Shown here: positions 41,048 to 51,072 of the stretch, piece by piece | How positions within the stretch are numbered: the stretch's first letter is position 1 | Layout: the number at the start of each line of letters is the position of its first letter | NCBI RefSeq assembly: GCF_000745485.1 | Contig: NZ_JQJK01000008.1 | Location: forward strand, 496,001-560,000 | Direction of reading: 5' to 3' | From: Methanobacterium veterum | GTDB taxonomy: Archaea; Methanobacteriota; Methanobacteria; Methanobacteriales; Methanobacteriaceae | DNA length: 64,000 bases | Notes under the pieces: model-generated | The model's database searches: none | What the model saw: the letters and a program-made list of their open reading frames with translations, nothing else | Told to the model about the DNA's origin: nothing | Made by a program: the position numbers and the translations under genes

Positions 41048-41842
41048 ACTGTATTTCAACTTTTATCATTAGTTTAGATTATAGATTTATGAGGGTTTTT
41101 CTTACATCTACGCGCCACTACATCATGAGCATTAAATTTAACTACAATCGACATAATGCACGGTAAAAGGTAATAAGTTTTATTATGCTCTTCTTTTTTC
41201 ACCCACGTCATTTAAGCTTACCACTATCCCATATTGGAAAATAATTATTTGCTTTATATCAAAACACGTATCTATAAAATTTTAAAGATATATACTCCTA
41301 ATTTAAGAATACTAATTAAAAATTACTTCTTATTAAATATAATGTCTCCAAATATGATAAGATTATAATTGAGGAGTGAATTCTGGAAAATTTTGGATTT
41401 TCGTTATAAATTGTTATCGTTAAAAATAATGTTCATAAAAAAATTGCGAGAAGTATGAAAAAGTTGAACTAAAAAGTAAATAGATATTTAAATAATTAAG
41501 AATATTCTCATTTTGTTGTATTTTATTCATTAAATGCCCGTTACATTTATAACCATTGAAAACGTTTTTAATATAATTAAATAAGATAATCTGATATTTT
41601 AAGAGAAATTAAAATCATTTAAACCAGAACACATACTGTCACTATTTAAATTTATTTTTTCTATTTTAATCTGTTTTTTTTGATGTTACCATTAAATAGT
41701 GGTTTAATGTCTCATTCTACTTAAATAATGCATGATACCCTAAATAGGAGAATCTCCAGAGGATTTGATCTAGAATGCAAATAAGTGGAAATTTAATTTC
41801 TGCTGATGTTAATAATTGAAATAGGCAAAGAGTTAGCAATTA
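41048..41842. other. Gene-poor AT-rich stretch
   Basis: About 800 bases without a supported gene. Around 41371 a good SD-like GAGGAGTGA is followed only by a nine-codon open stretch, perhaps a gene remnant. No repeat or RNA gene could be supported. Confidence 0.5.
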
Positions 41843-42312
41843 AGTTTGAAAACTTAAATTTGGCTGAATTTCTTGTAAATTCATAGTATGTTAACTAAAA
41901 TTTTATTTTTAAGATGATCTTCTTTTATATTTTTCAATTAAACTTTGATTATATGAGCCAATCTCTTCTAAAATATCATCATAATATTTTTCAAATGCGT
42001 CCTTCTGTTTATGGATGTATTCCTCATTTTTTAATTCTCTATCTGTAGGATTTAACTCTAAAATGACCAATATATTTTTACTTCCTTCTGTTTTAATATC
42101 AACGTAAGCATTTTCATAATACTCTGATAATTTATCATTGATTACTGCTTTCCATTCTTTAGGTGATTCTTCATCTACAAAACACAGCTTAATAGGCTTT
42201 TCTCCTATTCTTCCAGTATATTCTAACATCATTATCACATTACATATATTTAATTATTTTATTCCCTATAATGCTCAATATGGTCAAATAAGCTGAATAT
42301 AATTATAATTAA
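41843..42312. repeat. Segmental duplication, copy 1
   Basis: About 470 bases that recur at 44696-45172 with few differences. The unit covers a whole small gene plus flanks. At 42312 this copy stops matching exactly where an adhesin fragment begins, so the last nine codons of a second gene (present complete at 45119-45514) remain here without the rest. Confidence 0.85.
41909..42232 (-). CDS. Hypothetical protein, duplicated gene (copy 1)
   Basis: Unrecognised acidic protein of about 107 aa: YTGRIGEKPIKLCFVDEE at the start, a central KNILVILELNPTD strand, then a charged helical C-half ending EKYKRRSS. Nearly identical to the gene at 44772-45092 (about five residue changes). No membrane helix or signal. 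The start among a GTG and two ATGs (42238, 42232, 42229) is not decided by an SD. Function unknown. Confidence 0.65.
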   Translation of the reverse strand: MMLEYTGRIGEKPIKLCFVDEESPKEWKAVINDKLSEYYENAYVDIKTEGSKNILVILELNPTDRELKNEEYIHKQKDAFEKYYDDILEEIGSYNQSLIEKYKRRSS

Positions 42313-42723
42313 ACGCGAATCAAGTCAGGGTACTTACAACAGCGCTACTGGAATATGGACTGTCGGAACACTCGCCAGCGGTGCTAGTGCGACATTACAA
42401 CTGTTTGTTACTCCTACAGCTTCTGTAGCTGGTAAAAACATAGTTAACACTGCAACAATACCTGGTCAAAATGCTAGTGTAACTGTACATGTACGTCCAA
42501 ATAAGGTGGTGGTAATCCACATAACTAAGGTGATAATATCAAAAGTAGTAAACGTTCACGCAGCATCAATATACAATCGAAATCACGGAATATCATCAAA
42601 TTCAATTAATAACAACCAAAAACTTCCAATGCAGCCTACTGGCGTTCCTATAATGCCGTTACTGTTAAGTGTGCTGCTAGTGATAACCGGCTTTGCAAAT
42701 AATACAAGGAAAAAACTAAAATA
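42310..42723 (+). pseudogene. Adhesin-like surface protein 3' remnant
   Basis: From 42310 the plus strand reads GTYNSATGIWTVGTLASGAS, then a VAGKNIVNTATIPGQN segment, typical of a DUF11 repeat of methanobacterial adhesin-like proteins. A frame disturbance follows near 42505-42535. The C-terminus PTGVPIMPLLLSVLLVITG plus NNTRKKLK is a cell-surface anchor. The upstream part of the gene, which should be very long, is missing at the duplication border. An intact terminator follows. Confidence 0.75.
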
Positions 42724-42768
42724 GGAAATAGGAAAAACGTGAAAAAATCTATTTCCATCCTTTTTTTA
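42724..42768 (+). terminator. Terminator after the adhesin remnant
   Basis: Perfect 8-bp stem GGAAATAG / CTATTTCC (42724-42731 with 42749-42756) followed by ATCC and seven T residues. Confidence 0.65.
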
Positions 42769-43625
42769 TCTTTTTTATTTAGTGGTTTATATCTTATTCT
42801 TTTGTTACTACGACCAACTATGTCCTCAAACATCATGTAACGTTTCTTGGAGCTGATTCTAATTATCTACTTACATATTGAGTACCTTCAACTAGAGTAA
42901 ATTTATTGTAATGCTTAAGTAAAACCAATATTTTTTGTAATAATACTTGTTTTTCAAATAATATGCACTATAATTCCATTTTCCCAACTTAAGGAGTCAC
43001 AAAGATTTGAGTATACTCAACAATTTTTAACTAGTACAATTGCATATCTTCAAACAGTTAATATCTACATATCTACTTTATTCCAATTTTGAAACTATTT
43101 TCGTTTATTATATATTTTAATTTGGATTAAAGAGATCATTATAAATTCAATTTTATTTTAATTTTTATCAACTATTATATAAATAATTAAAAAGTCTCCA
43201 GTACATTATAAAATTTAGGAAAAAATGACTCTATTTACTCTTTATAATTATAACTAATCTTGTCAGAAATATGCCGATATTCATGTTAAAAATGAGTTTT
43301 TGAGGCATTTTAGAAAAAGAATAAATAAAATTCTTTTCTTCTTTTATTTTTGATTTGAGCGTTATATGAGATTTTAATTATTTATTATTATGATTATACA
43401 TATACAACTGTTTTTTATTTAAACCCTAAATAGCACTAATTCTATTCATAGAAAAAGAAAGTTCTGGTTCATCTTGAAAAAAGATGAAGTAACTCAGCTT
43501 GGGGGAAAATATTCCTGTTGATATGCTTGAATCAGTAATAGGTGGTCGTTTCATCAAAGAAGGAGAATGCTAAAAATAAATGAAAAATTAATAAGTTATT
43601 TAAAGTTCTTGCAACAAAATATAAC
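42769..43625. other. Gene-poor AT-rich stretch
   Basis: About 850 bases with no supported gene. A short frame at about 43496-43575 reads like a coding remnant (ENIPVDMLESVIGGRF) but is preceded by stops and has no recognisable family. Confidence 0.45.
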
Positions 43626-43640
43626 TGGAGGGTGAATTAC

Positions 43641-44036
43641 ATGGTTGAATCTGAAAGAAGAGATTTAGATTATTTGGTAAAAGAATTAGAAGATGGAAAT
43701 GGAAGTAGAAAAGAAGATGCTGCTGAACTTCTTGCAGAATTAGCAGATCCTAGAGCTGTAGATCCACTAATTAAAGCATTAAAAGATGAAGATTCTCATG
43801 TTAGAGAAGCTGCTGCCCTTTCATTAGCTGTTTATGAAGATACTAAAACTGTTGAACCATTAATTGAATTACTGAAAGATGGAAAGGCAAGTGTTAGATA
43901 TGCTGCAGCAATAGGTCTTTCAGGAGTAGGAGATGATCGAGCAATAGAACCACTTGAGAAAGCATTAAAAGACGAAAGTCCGGTTGTAAGAAAAGTAGCT
44001 CAACTGGCTTTAAATTCAGTAAAAGAACGACAATAA
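43641..44036 (+). CDS. HEAT-repeat (PBS-lyase-like) protein
   Basis: A 131-aa solenoid of about four HEAT repeats with the recurring pattern [44 protein letters not shown] and [17 protein letters not shown]. Such proteins bind partner proteins; phycobilin chemistry is not implied. The ATG at 43641 follows GGAGGGTGA; an in-frame GTG at 43632 is part of that SD. Partner unknown; the following gene lies 29 bases downstream and may be co-expressed. Confidence 0.85.
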   Translation: MVESERRDLDYLVKELEDGNGSRKEDAAELLAELADPRAVDPLIKALKDEDSHVREAAALSLAVYEDTKTVEPLIELLKDGKASVRYAAAIGLSGVGDDRAIEPLEKALKDESPVVRKVAQLALNSVKERQ

Positions 44037-44065
44037 TCAGTTATATATATTAAAGAGGGTTTCTT

Positions 44066-44350
44066 ATGATATCTGAAGAAGATAATTGGAACAAAGTAGT
44101 GGGAAAAATAGAAGATAAATTAGATGAATGGAAATTACTTGATAAGTCTAGGGTAACTTATACTTCACCTATTGAAGATGGATATAAGAAAAATGAGTAC
44201 ATTAGATACATTCCAATAATTAGTAAACTTGCTGATAGTCAATTAGAAAAACTAAAAACTTTAAATCAAGATTCTGATGGAAACTTCCATAAAACTCCAA
44301 AATTAGAAGAAAGGATAAATGAAGAGGGAATTTGGTTAATGGTATACTAA
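44066..44350 (+). CDS. Hypothetical protein downstream of the HEAT-repeat gene
   Basis: Unrecognised 94-aa acidic protein (EEDNWNKVVGKIEDKLDEWK at the start; IPIISKLADSQLEKLKTL in the middle). No cysteines, signal or membrane helix. GAGGG SD before the ATG and a 29-base gap to the HEAT gene suggest an operon and possibly a protein partnership. Function unknown. Confidence 0.6.
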   Translation: MISEEDNWNKVVGKIEDKLDEWKLLDKSRVTYTSPIEDGYKKNEYIRYIPIISKLADSQLEKLKTLNQDSDGNFHKTPKLEERINEEGIWLMVY

Positions 44351-44383
44351 TGTTAAATTATATATTTCCATTAGTCTTCTAAA

Positions 44384-44500
44384 TCACCGAATCATGTTAT
44401 CTGCTGATTCTTCCAGAAGACTTCTTAATTTAAATTCATTAAATAATTTGTAAGCATTATTCACTAGTGAATTCTTCTTATAACTGTCAAAAAAACCCAT
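44384..44500 (-). CDS. Possible 38-aa small protein
   Basis: A short minus-strand frame begins MGFFDSYKKNSLVNNAYKLF and ends ADNMIR. The residue composition looks protein-like, but there is no strong SD and no recognised family. It may be a remnant or chance. Confidence 0.2.
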   Translation of the reverse strand: MGFFDSYKKNSLVNNAYKLFNEFKLRSLLEESADNMIR

Positions 44501-44695
44501 AATAACACATTTATCACGATTATGCAATGTATAATTGTTTTTATTTTAGCTCTAAAATAGCAATGATTCTACTCAAAGTAAACGGCATTTAAGAAGAAAC
44601 TGATCAAAGTTTCTAAATAATAAATTACAGATTATAAAAAGATATTGAGGATTGCTTTCAGTTATTTTATTGTTAAATTTTTAATGCATCTTCAT

Positions 44696-45172
44696 AGTTT
44701 GAAAACTTAAATTTGGTTGAATTTCTTGTAAATTCATAGTATATAAATAAATTTTTATTTAACTATGATTTTTAAGATCTTCTTTTATATTTTTCAATCA
44801 AACTTTGATTATATGAGCCAATCTCTTCTAGAATATCATCGTAATATTTTTCAAATGCATCCTTCTGTTTACTAATGTATTCTTCATTTTCTAATTCTTC
44901 ATCCGTAGGATTTAACTCTAAAATGACCAATATATTTTTACTTCCTTCTGTTTTAATATCAACGTAAGCATTTTCATAATACTCTGATAATTTATCATTG
45001 ATTACTGCTTTCCATTCTTTAGGTGATTCTTCATCTACAAAACACAGCTTAATAGGCTTTTCTCCTATTCTTCCAGTATATTCTAACATCATTATCACAT
45101 TACATATATTTAATTATTTTATTCCCTATAATGCTCAATATGGTCAAATAAGCTGAATATAATTATAATTAA
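44696..45172. repeat. Segmental duplication, copy 2
   Basis: Counterpart of 41843-42312. Here the sequence continues naturally into the complete neighbouring gene (45119-45514), so this is probably the parental arrangement. Confidence 0.85.
44772..45092 (-). CDS. Hypothetical protein, duplicated gene (copy 2)
   Basis: Near-identical to the gene at 41909-42232; differences cluster in the TDEELENEEYISKQ segment (TDRELKNEEYIHKQ in copy 1) and the last residue. About 106 aa, acidic, with a helical C-half. It lies 26 bases after the membrane-anchored gene at 45119-45514 on the same strand, suggesting a two-gene unit. Function unknown. Confidence 0.65.
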   Translation of the reverse strand: MMLEYTGRIGEKPIKLCFVDEESPKEWKAVINDKLSEYYENAYVDIKTEGSKNILVILELNPTDEELENEEYISKQKDAFEKYYDDILEEIGSYNQSLIEKYKRRS

Positions 45173-45514
45173 CATTCCTATTATGGACCAGTGGTAATCA
45201 TGGAGTTCTTTAGCTTCAGATTTTTCTAATTCTTTTCCAATATCATTAAGAGCTTTTATGTAGTGATCTAATCTCATTTTTGTTTCGCCTTCTTCAGATT
45301 CATAAGGCAAAAGTTCCAGGGTTTTAGCTTTGATCATTAAAAAATCAGATACATCCTGCAACGATTTTCCAATTTCTTTTAAATCTCCTCTTTTGATAAC
45401 ATTTGGATCGACCATGCCTTTTATAAATGAAGTACTTGCAGACGCTTCAAAATGATTTATCATATCTGTAAATGATTCTTCAATCTTACTTAGATCTGAT
45501 TTATTGGAATTCAT
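45119..45514 (-). CDS. Hypothetical protein with a C-terminal membrane anchor
   Basis: Unrecognised 131-aa protein. Residues 1-105 are soluble and mostly helical (LSKIEESFTDMINHF, LDHYIKALNDIGKEL); one hydrophobic helix near the end (WSIIGMLIIIIFSLF) is followed by DHIEHYRE, a tail-anchored layout. It heads a probable two-gene operon with the duplicated hypothetical. Its last codons survive as a scar next to copy 1 of the duplication. Confidence 0.6.
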   Translation of the reverse strand: MNSNKSDLSKIEESFTDMINHFEASASTSFIKGMVDPNVIKRGDLKEIGKSLQDVSDFLMIKAKTLELLPYESEEGETKMRLDHYIKALNDIGKELEKSEAKELHDYHWSIIGMLIIIIFSLFDHIEHYRE

Positions 45515-45761
45515 AAATAATATTATAGTAAAAAATACTATTTCAATATTATTAATATTTCATAAATTAATAGATTTAGATGTTAAAACAACAAATGAGT
45601 TTATGTCTAATCAGGTTAAAAAATTCTGAAACTAAATCATTTCTTTTATACTTAATAAATAGTGGACTTCTGAACAAATGTACGTAAAAAATAAAAGAAC
45701 AATAAATAGCCTTTTTTATTGTTTTGGTGTATATCTTATTAGATGTTTTTGAATTATAGTT

Positions 45762-46535
45762 TTATTTAGGTTTTACTTCTGATTCCATGAAGTCTTTTAA
45801 GTCCCTAACTGTTGACATAAAGCTTGCAGGGAATATTATGGCGGAGTTTTGCTCACGGCTATCTCAAGCAACACTTGTAAATTACGCAGTTGAAGTGCTA
45901 TGGGGTGTGCGGCTATGATATCTGCAGTGTCTCCGAGTTTTTGAGCTGAAAGGAATTCTCCTTCAGCAGAAATAATTTTAGCCAGCTTATCTCTTTCTGC
46001 TTCTGCTTGCTTTGCCATGGATCTCCTCATTGTTTCAGGTAATTGATATCTTTAATTTCTACTGCAATGACCTGTATTCCCTATGGTTCGCCGTGTTTAT
46101 CAATTATCTCCTTAATTCTTTCGTTTATCTTTGAAGTTGAAGATAAAACATTATCTAACAGGAATTGACCTATACATTTCCCATAGTGGTCTGAGCAATC
46201 TGGTTAACTGCTCTTTTGTAATTTTCAATTGCAATAACTGCATCATAGGCATTTCCAACTCTATAAAATTCAGCAACAGCTACATCAAGGGATACATTGT
46301 CTTAAGTTATTATTTTTTGGGCAGGAATAGGCATAGTAACAATTCTAAGGGATATTTTATCCAGTTTATCCATTACAGGAATAATAAGATGAAGCCCAGG
46401 ATCTCTAACTCCGATTATTCGACCAAAACGAAAATGCACTCCTCTTTAATACTAATTTACCACACGTATTGAAAAGCCTAAAATAATCAAAATAATAATC
46501 CCAACTATAAACAGAGTTATGAAAATGTATTAACT
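45762..46535 (-). pseudogene. Stomatin/slipin (SPFH) pseudogene
   Basis: Read on the minus strand, a full slipin can be traced through stops and frameshifts: an N-terminal membrane helix (VGIIILIILGFSIRVV), [31 protein letters not shown] then stop, [20 protein letters not shown], a gap of broken frames, then [20 protein letters not shown] and [14 protein letters not shown]. The tail ends at 45762. At least four stops and several frame changes make it clearly dead. Its partner gene (NfeD) is not present. Confidence 0.85.
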
Positions 46536-46580
46536 TAATTTTATAGACATATAATAGTTTACCTTTAAATAGAGCTAAAT

Positions 46581-46919
46581 CTAGTATTTGTGTTCCTTTT
46601 CTTTATGTTCCTTTTCCTTTTTAAGTTCTTCGTTTAAATCGCGTATTTCCTCCTTAATTTGCTTAATAAGTGTTTTTTCATTTTTTATTCTTTCTTTGAG
46701 TTCATCATATCTTTCTCTATTCTTTTCAGGATCAGTATTTTTCAGCTGATCTTCCCAATATTTTTTTTGATTTCTTATAACCTCTAAAAATTCTTTTTCA
46801 TGTACCCTTCGTTCCATGTATGTTTTCATTATCTCGTCACGAGTTCTTTGCATCCGTTCTTCTAAGGTATCATGCTTACGAGCTTGTTCTTTTATCCTTT
46901 CTTTTTCCCCTTTAGGCAT
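46581..46919 (-). CDS. Small coiled-coil protein, YW-core family (copy 2)
   Basis: A 112-aa charged helical protein. Core: EKEFLEVIRNQKKYWEDQL and NRERYDELKERIKNEKTLI, matching copy 1 at 39990-40277. The N-terminal extension is rich in Lys/Glu (EKERIKEQARKHDTLEERM), and the end is a KEHKEKEHKY repeat. No signal or membrane segment. It lies 40 bases downstream of copy 3 on the same strand, so they are probably co-transcribed. Function unknown. Confidence 0.7.
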   Translation of the reverse strand: MPKGEKERIKEQARKHDTLEERMQRTRDEIMKTYMERRVHEKEFLEVIRNQKKYWEDQLKNTDPEKNRERYDELKERIKNEKTLIKQIKEEIRDLNEELKKEKEHKEKEHKY

Positions 46920-46959
46920 TTATCTCACCATATATACTTACAATCACAAAAAACGATGA

Positions 46960-47283
46960 TTAATGGCCGTTGCGTTTTTTATGAAATTCAATTCTTTCAT
47001 TAGTATGTTTTAAAGCTTTTTCGAGCTTTTTAATGATTTTTTCTTCATTTTTTAACGTTTCTTCAAGCTTTTTGCGCTTTGAAATGTTTTGATATTTAGT
47101 TTTTTCTAGTTCATTGTGCCAGTATTTCTGGTGCTCTTTTATTAAATTTATATACCCTTCTTGTGATTTCTTAAGTTCTTTGAGGGTTTCAATGATTTCT
47201 TCCGATGTATCTGCGTATTCTTTCTGTGCCTTTTTAAGTTCTTCAATTTTTTTTGTTAAATTTTCTTCATCTCGGTGGTGCAT
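46960..47283 (-). CDS. Small coiled-coil protein, YW-core family (copy 3)
   Basis: A 107-aa charged helical protein with a diverged core: EGYINLIKEHQKYWHNEL and KRKKLEETLKNEEKIIKKL. N-terminal heptads (LTKKIEELKKAQKEYADT) precede it. First gene of the pair with copy 2. Function unknown. Confidence 0.65.
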   Translation of the reverse strand: MHHRDEENLTKKIEELKKAQKEYADTSEEIIETLKELKKSQEGYINLIKEHQKYWHNELEKTKYQNISKRKKLEETLKNEEKIIKKLEKALKHTNERIEFHKKRNGH

Positions 47284-47715
47284 AACATTAGTTTGTTTTT
47301 TAATACATTAATACCTTGATAAAATTTCGATCTTTAAAAAGTTTTAATATTCTGTATTTTTCTTAAAAATATCCATATTATAATTATTTACCTATTTAAT
47401 ACAATTCTATAAGTCTAAGACTTAAAAAAACTTGTAAATCCCAAAAATAAACACATCATTTTAGATATTCATAACCTAAATTGTATTTTAAGCTCCAATA
47501 TAACTAATTGAACTAATTTCAGTTACATTTCACCATAGTTCTACGTGTCATTACACTATCGGAATTTTATATAAAGATATAATAGCTACTTGATTCATAA
47601 AAATTAATATTCAAAGTAAAGATTTTAATTATAATTTATTGCAAATCAGAATTAACAATTATAATCAATTTAAGTGCCAAGTATATAGTGAAGGTTGAGG
47701 AAATGCAATTAAAAT
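47284..47715. other. Intergenic AT-rich region
   Basis: About 430 bases between divergent genes; no ORF or RNA gene could be supported. It presumably contains promoters for copy 3 and the CheB-CheR gene. Confidence 0.45.
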
Positions 47716-47996
47716 ATTCGATTTTCGAATGCCGTAGGAAGCGAAGCATGCGAAATTTAATTTCGCTGCTGCAAAAACAAGTTTTTGCAAGCTTCTTGGC
47801 AACGAATCGAAGTTAGAAAAATACTTTGTATTTTTCTACATAAAAAATCGAAGATTTTTTAAGATTCGTATGCTATGCATTTTCGAACCCAAAAAATAGA
47901 AAATTTTTTGGAGGTTGAAGGAAAACAGAGCTGTTGAAAATCATAGATTTTAACAGTTTTCTTGAACCCCAAAATTTTGTTGCAAAATTTTGGAGG
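47716..47996. repeat. Array of AT-rich mini-hairpins (array 2)
   Basis: At least seven adjacent short hairpins: GCGAAA-ttta-TTTCGC type, GCAAAAAC-aa-GTTTTTGC (47771-47788), AGAAAAATAC-ttt-GTATTTTTCT (47815-47837), AAAAATC-gaa-GATTTTT, CCAAAAAAT/ATTTTTTGG, CTGTTGAAAATC/GATTTTAACAG and CCAAAATTTTG-ttg-CAAAATTTTGG (47969-47993). The last one contains the first two G of the GGAGG SD of the CheB-CheR gene. Confidence 0.8.
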
Positions 47997-48001
47997 CATA
48001 A

Positions 48002-50938
48002 ATGACAGATCAAAGCAAAGAAACGTTTAAAGGCAATCCTAAACATAGGAAAAAAATTCCCATAGTGGGTGTTGGCTCATCTGCTGGAGGGCTGGAAGCT
48101 TTAGGAAAAATGTTCAATAATATGCCCCCTGATTCTGGAGCGGGATTTGTCCTGATTCAGCATTTAGATCCATCTCATAAAAGTTCTATGACAGAACTAC
48201 TCCAAAGATACACGAATATGGAAGTTTTTGAAATAGAGGACGGAATGGTAGTTGAACCAAATAAACTGTATGTCATTCCCCCCAATAAAAATGTAGGGAT
48301 CATAAATGGAGTGTTACACCTTGCTGCCCCTAAAGAACCCCATGGCTTAAGAAAACCTATCGATTTCTTCTTTCAATCGGTGGCAGATGACATGGAAGAG
48401 TGTTCAATTGCTATTGTCCTTTCAGGATTTGGGTCAGATGGTACTATTGGTATAAGGGCCATTAAAAGTATGGGAGGAATGGTAATAGCTCAAGACCCAG
48501 ATTCAGCAGTATCTGGGAGCATGCCATCCAATGCAATAGATACAGACCTTGTAGATTATATTGCACCACCTGAAAAGATACCCGAAGATTTAATATCCTA
48601 CATAAAACAGTTGGAAAAGAAATCCCCTCAAGGGACGATTGGAAAGGACAAAGAAACCATCAATTCGCTTCAAAAAATTCTTATGTTAATTAGAAAAAGG
48701 ACAGGACATGATTTTTCTCTTTATAAAGAGAGCACGATAAATAGACGGATCGCAAGGAGAATGAATGTTCAACAAATCGATGAAGTACCAGGTTATCTTA
48801 AATATATTCAGCAGAATCCCCAAGAAATCAATACGCTATTTAAAGAGCTTTTAATCAATGTTACAAGCTTCTTTAGGGATTCTAAAGCTTTTGAATCCTT
48901 TAAAAATAAATTAATATCAGAAGTACTTGATAAAAAGTTGGAAGGAGATGGAGTTCGTATGTGGATTCCCGGTTGTTCCACTGGCGAAGAAGTATATTCT
49001 ATCGCCATGAGTATTCAGGAGTACCTGGATAAATCTAGTAAACACCTGGAAATCCAGCTTTTTGGCACAGATATAGACGAAAATGCTATTGATATTGCTC
49101 GAAGTGCGACTTATTCTAGTACAATTGTCTCAGAGATTGATCCAGAACGTTTACACAAATTTTTTACTAAAAAAGGCGAAGGTTATAAGGTTAAAAAAAA
49201 CATAAGAGAAATGGCAATATTTGCCCCTCATGATGTTCTTATCAATCCTCCATTCAGTAAACTTGATGCCATATCCTGCAGAAATGTTTTAATTTACATG
49301 AATAAAGATGCACAGAAGAAAATATTATCTGCATTTAATTATGCTCTGAAACCTGGAGGTATCCTGTTTCTTGGCCCATCAGAGAGTATAAGTAATTTTG
49401 TGGAATCATTTACTACTCTAGACAATAAATGGAAGATTTATAAATCTAAAAAGACAGAAGATACTCCTTCCGGAGACTTCGTTAGATTCCCTTATGCCAA
49501 ATTACCCCAGGATTACACGACCACTGAAGATTTAGAGATAATTGGAAAAACAGATACAAATATTGGCAAAAATGTTGAAAAGCTGCTGATTGAAAAATAT
49601 GCTCCCCCCACCGTAATAATCAATAACGAGGGAAGAATTGTTTTCATCCATGGAAGAGTTGGAAAATATTTAGAACCTGCTGAAGGTGTAGCAAATCTAA
49701 GTATTGTGGATATGGCAAGAGAAGGACTCAATTTTGAATTGAATTCTGCAATAAATGAAGCAGTTTTAAAAAATAAAGAAGTAAAATATAAAAATCTGAA
49801 TGTTAAAACTAATGGAAATTACCAATCAATCAATCTAGTAGTACGACCTATTGATAAGCCAAAAATAATGGAAAACCTGTTAATGGTTACATTTATAGAC
49901 ACGCAACTTTCAGAAAATGAAAAAGAAAAACTTCCTGAAACTACCCCTAAAAATAATATACGTATTAACGAACTTGAAGAAGAGTTAAGAGTTACAAAAG
50001 ATAGACTCCATACAACCATAGAAGAACTCGAAACTTCAAATGAAGAGCTTAAATCTGCAAATGAAGAGTTACAGTCCATGAATGAAGAGCTGCAGAGTAC
50101 TAATGAAGAATTAGAAACATCTAAAGAAGAACTACAGTCTTTAAATGAAGAACTGCTGACTGTAAACACAGAACTTCAAAACAAAGTTGACCAGCTTTCT
50201 GAAGTTAACGATGATATGAACAACTTATTAAACAGCATTGAAATCTCTACCATATTCGTGGATAAAGATATTAAAATAAAACGCTTTACAAAAGAAACCA
50301 CAAAATTAATCAATCTCATACCTTCAGATGTAGGAAGGCCACTAAAAGACATCGTATCCACTGTTGAATATGATGACCTGATTAATGACATTAAAGAAGT
50401 GATGGACAGAGTTATTTTCAAAGAAAAAGAAGTTCGTACAAAAGACAATAAATGGTATCTTGCACGCATAATACCCTACAAAACTTTAGAAAATATCATT
50501 GACGGAGCCGTAATTACTTTCATAGATATCAGTGAACAAAAAGAAGTGCAGAAACTCGCAAGTGAATTAGAATATGTAAAAAACATTGTAGACACTGTTC
50601 GTGAGCCGCTTATAATATTAGATGATGAATTGAAAGTCATATCTGCAAATAAGTCATTTTACAATAAATTTAAAGTTGAAAAAGAATTAACTGAAGGAAA
50701 ATTGTTATACCGACTTGGAAATAATCAATGGGATATTCCTCCTTTGAGAGAATTATTAGAGGAAATACTCCCTAAAAACCATAAATTTGAAAATTTTGTA
50801 GTTGAGCATGATTTTCCAGAAATAGGGCATAAAAAGATGCTTTTAAATGGTAGAAAACTTCAGGAAAAGCGATTAGGTGGTAAAACCATAGAAAAAGGAT
50901 TAATCCTTCTTGCAATTGAAGATGTAACCACTAATTAA
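48002..50938 (+). CDS. CheB-CheR-PAS fusion protein
   Basis: A 978-aa cytoplasmic signalling protein. Residues about 18-200 are a CheB methylesterase (GVGSSAGGLEAL with the Ser, IQHLDPSH with the His, GFGSDGTIG with the Asp). About 215-475 are CheR N- and C-domains (WIPGCSTGEEVYSIAM is the SAM loop; then ISCRNVLIYM). About 660-745 is a coiled coil of EELxSxNEEL repeats, followed by two PAS domains. There is no receiver, kinase or membrane part. It is adjacent to a PAS histidine kinase 134 bases downstream. Its SD is abutted by a hairpin. Confidence 0.93.
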   Translation: MTDQSKETFKGNPKHRKKIPIVGVGSSAGGLEALGKMFNNMPPDSGAGFVLIQHLDPSHKSSMTELLQRYTNMEVFEIEDGMVVEPNKLYVIPPNKNVGIINGVLHLAAPKEPHGLRKPIDFFFQSVADDMEECSIAIVLSGFGSDGTIGIRAIKSMGGMVIAQDPDSAVSGSMPSNAIDTDLVDYIAPPEKIPEDLISYIKQLEKKSPQGTIGKDKETINSLQKILMLIRKRTGHDFSLYKESTINRRIARRMNVQQIDEVPGYLKYIQQNPQEINTLFKELLINVTSFFRDSKAFESFKNKLISEVLDKKLEGDGVRMWIPGCSTGEEVYSIAMSIQEYLDKSSKHLEIQLFGTDIDENAIDIARSATYSSTIVSEIDPERLHKFFTKKGEGYKVKKNIREMAIFAPHDVLINPPFSKLDAISCRNVLIYMNKDAQKKILSAFNYALKPGGILFLGPSESISNFVESFTTLDNKWKIYKSKKTEDTPSGDFVRFPYAKLPQDYTTTEDLEIIGKTDTNIGKNVEKLLIEKYAPPTVIINNEGRIVFIHGRVGKYLEPAEGVANLSIVDMAREGLNFELNSAINEAVLKNKEVKYKNLNVKTNGNYQSINLVVRPIDKPKIMENLLMVTFIDTQLSENEKEKLPETTPKNNIRINELEEELRVTKDRLHTTIEELETSNEELKSANEELQSMNEELQSTNEELETSKEELQSLNEELLTVNTELQNKVDQLSEVNDDMNNLLNSIEISTIFVDKDIKIKRFTKETTKLINLIPSDVGRPLKDIVSTVEYDDLINDIKEVMDRVIFKEKEVRTKDNKWYLARIIPYKTLENIIDGAVITFIDISEQKEVQKLASELEYVKNIVDTVREPLIILDDELKVISANKSFYNKFKVEKELTEGKLLYRLGNNQWDIPPLRELLEEILPKNHKFENFVVEHDFPEIGHKKMLLNGRKLQEKRLGGKTIEKGLILLAIEDVTTN

Positions 50939-51072
50939 AAACATCAAGATAAATAACTGCCATTATTCATATTAAAATCATAAATTAATATTACTCCATA
51001 GTAAATCATTGAATATTGAATTTTCATTTACAAAAATTCTCTAAATTGGGAAGGGGAGGAGAGCTTGTAATA

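Noticed and set aside
43496..43575. Short coding-like stretch reading ENIPVDMLESVIGGRF
   Set aside because: Preceded by in-frame stops, no start and no family recognised; at most a remnant.
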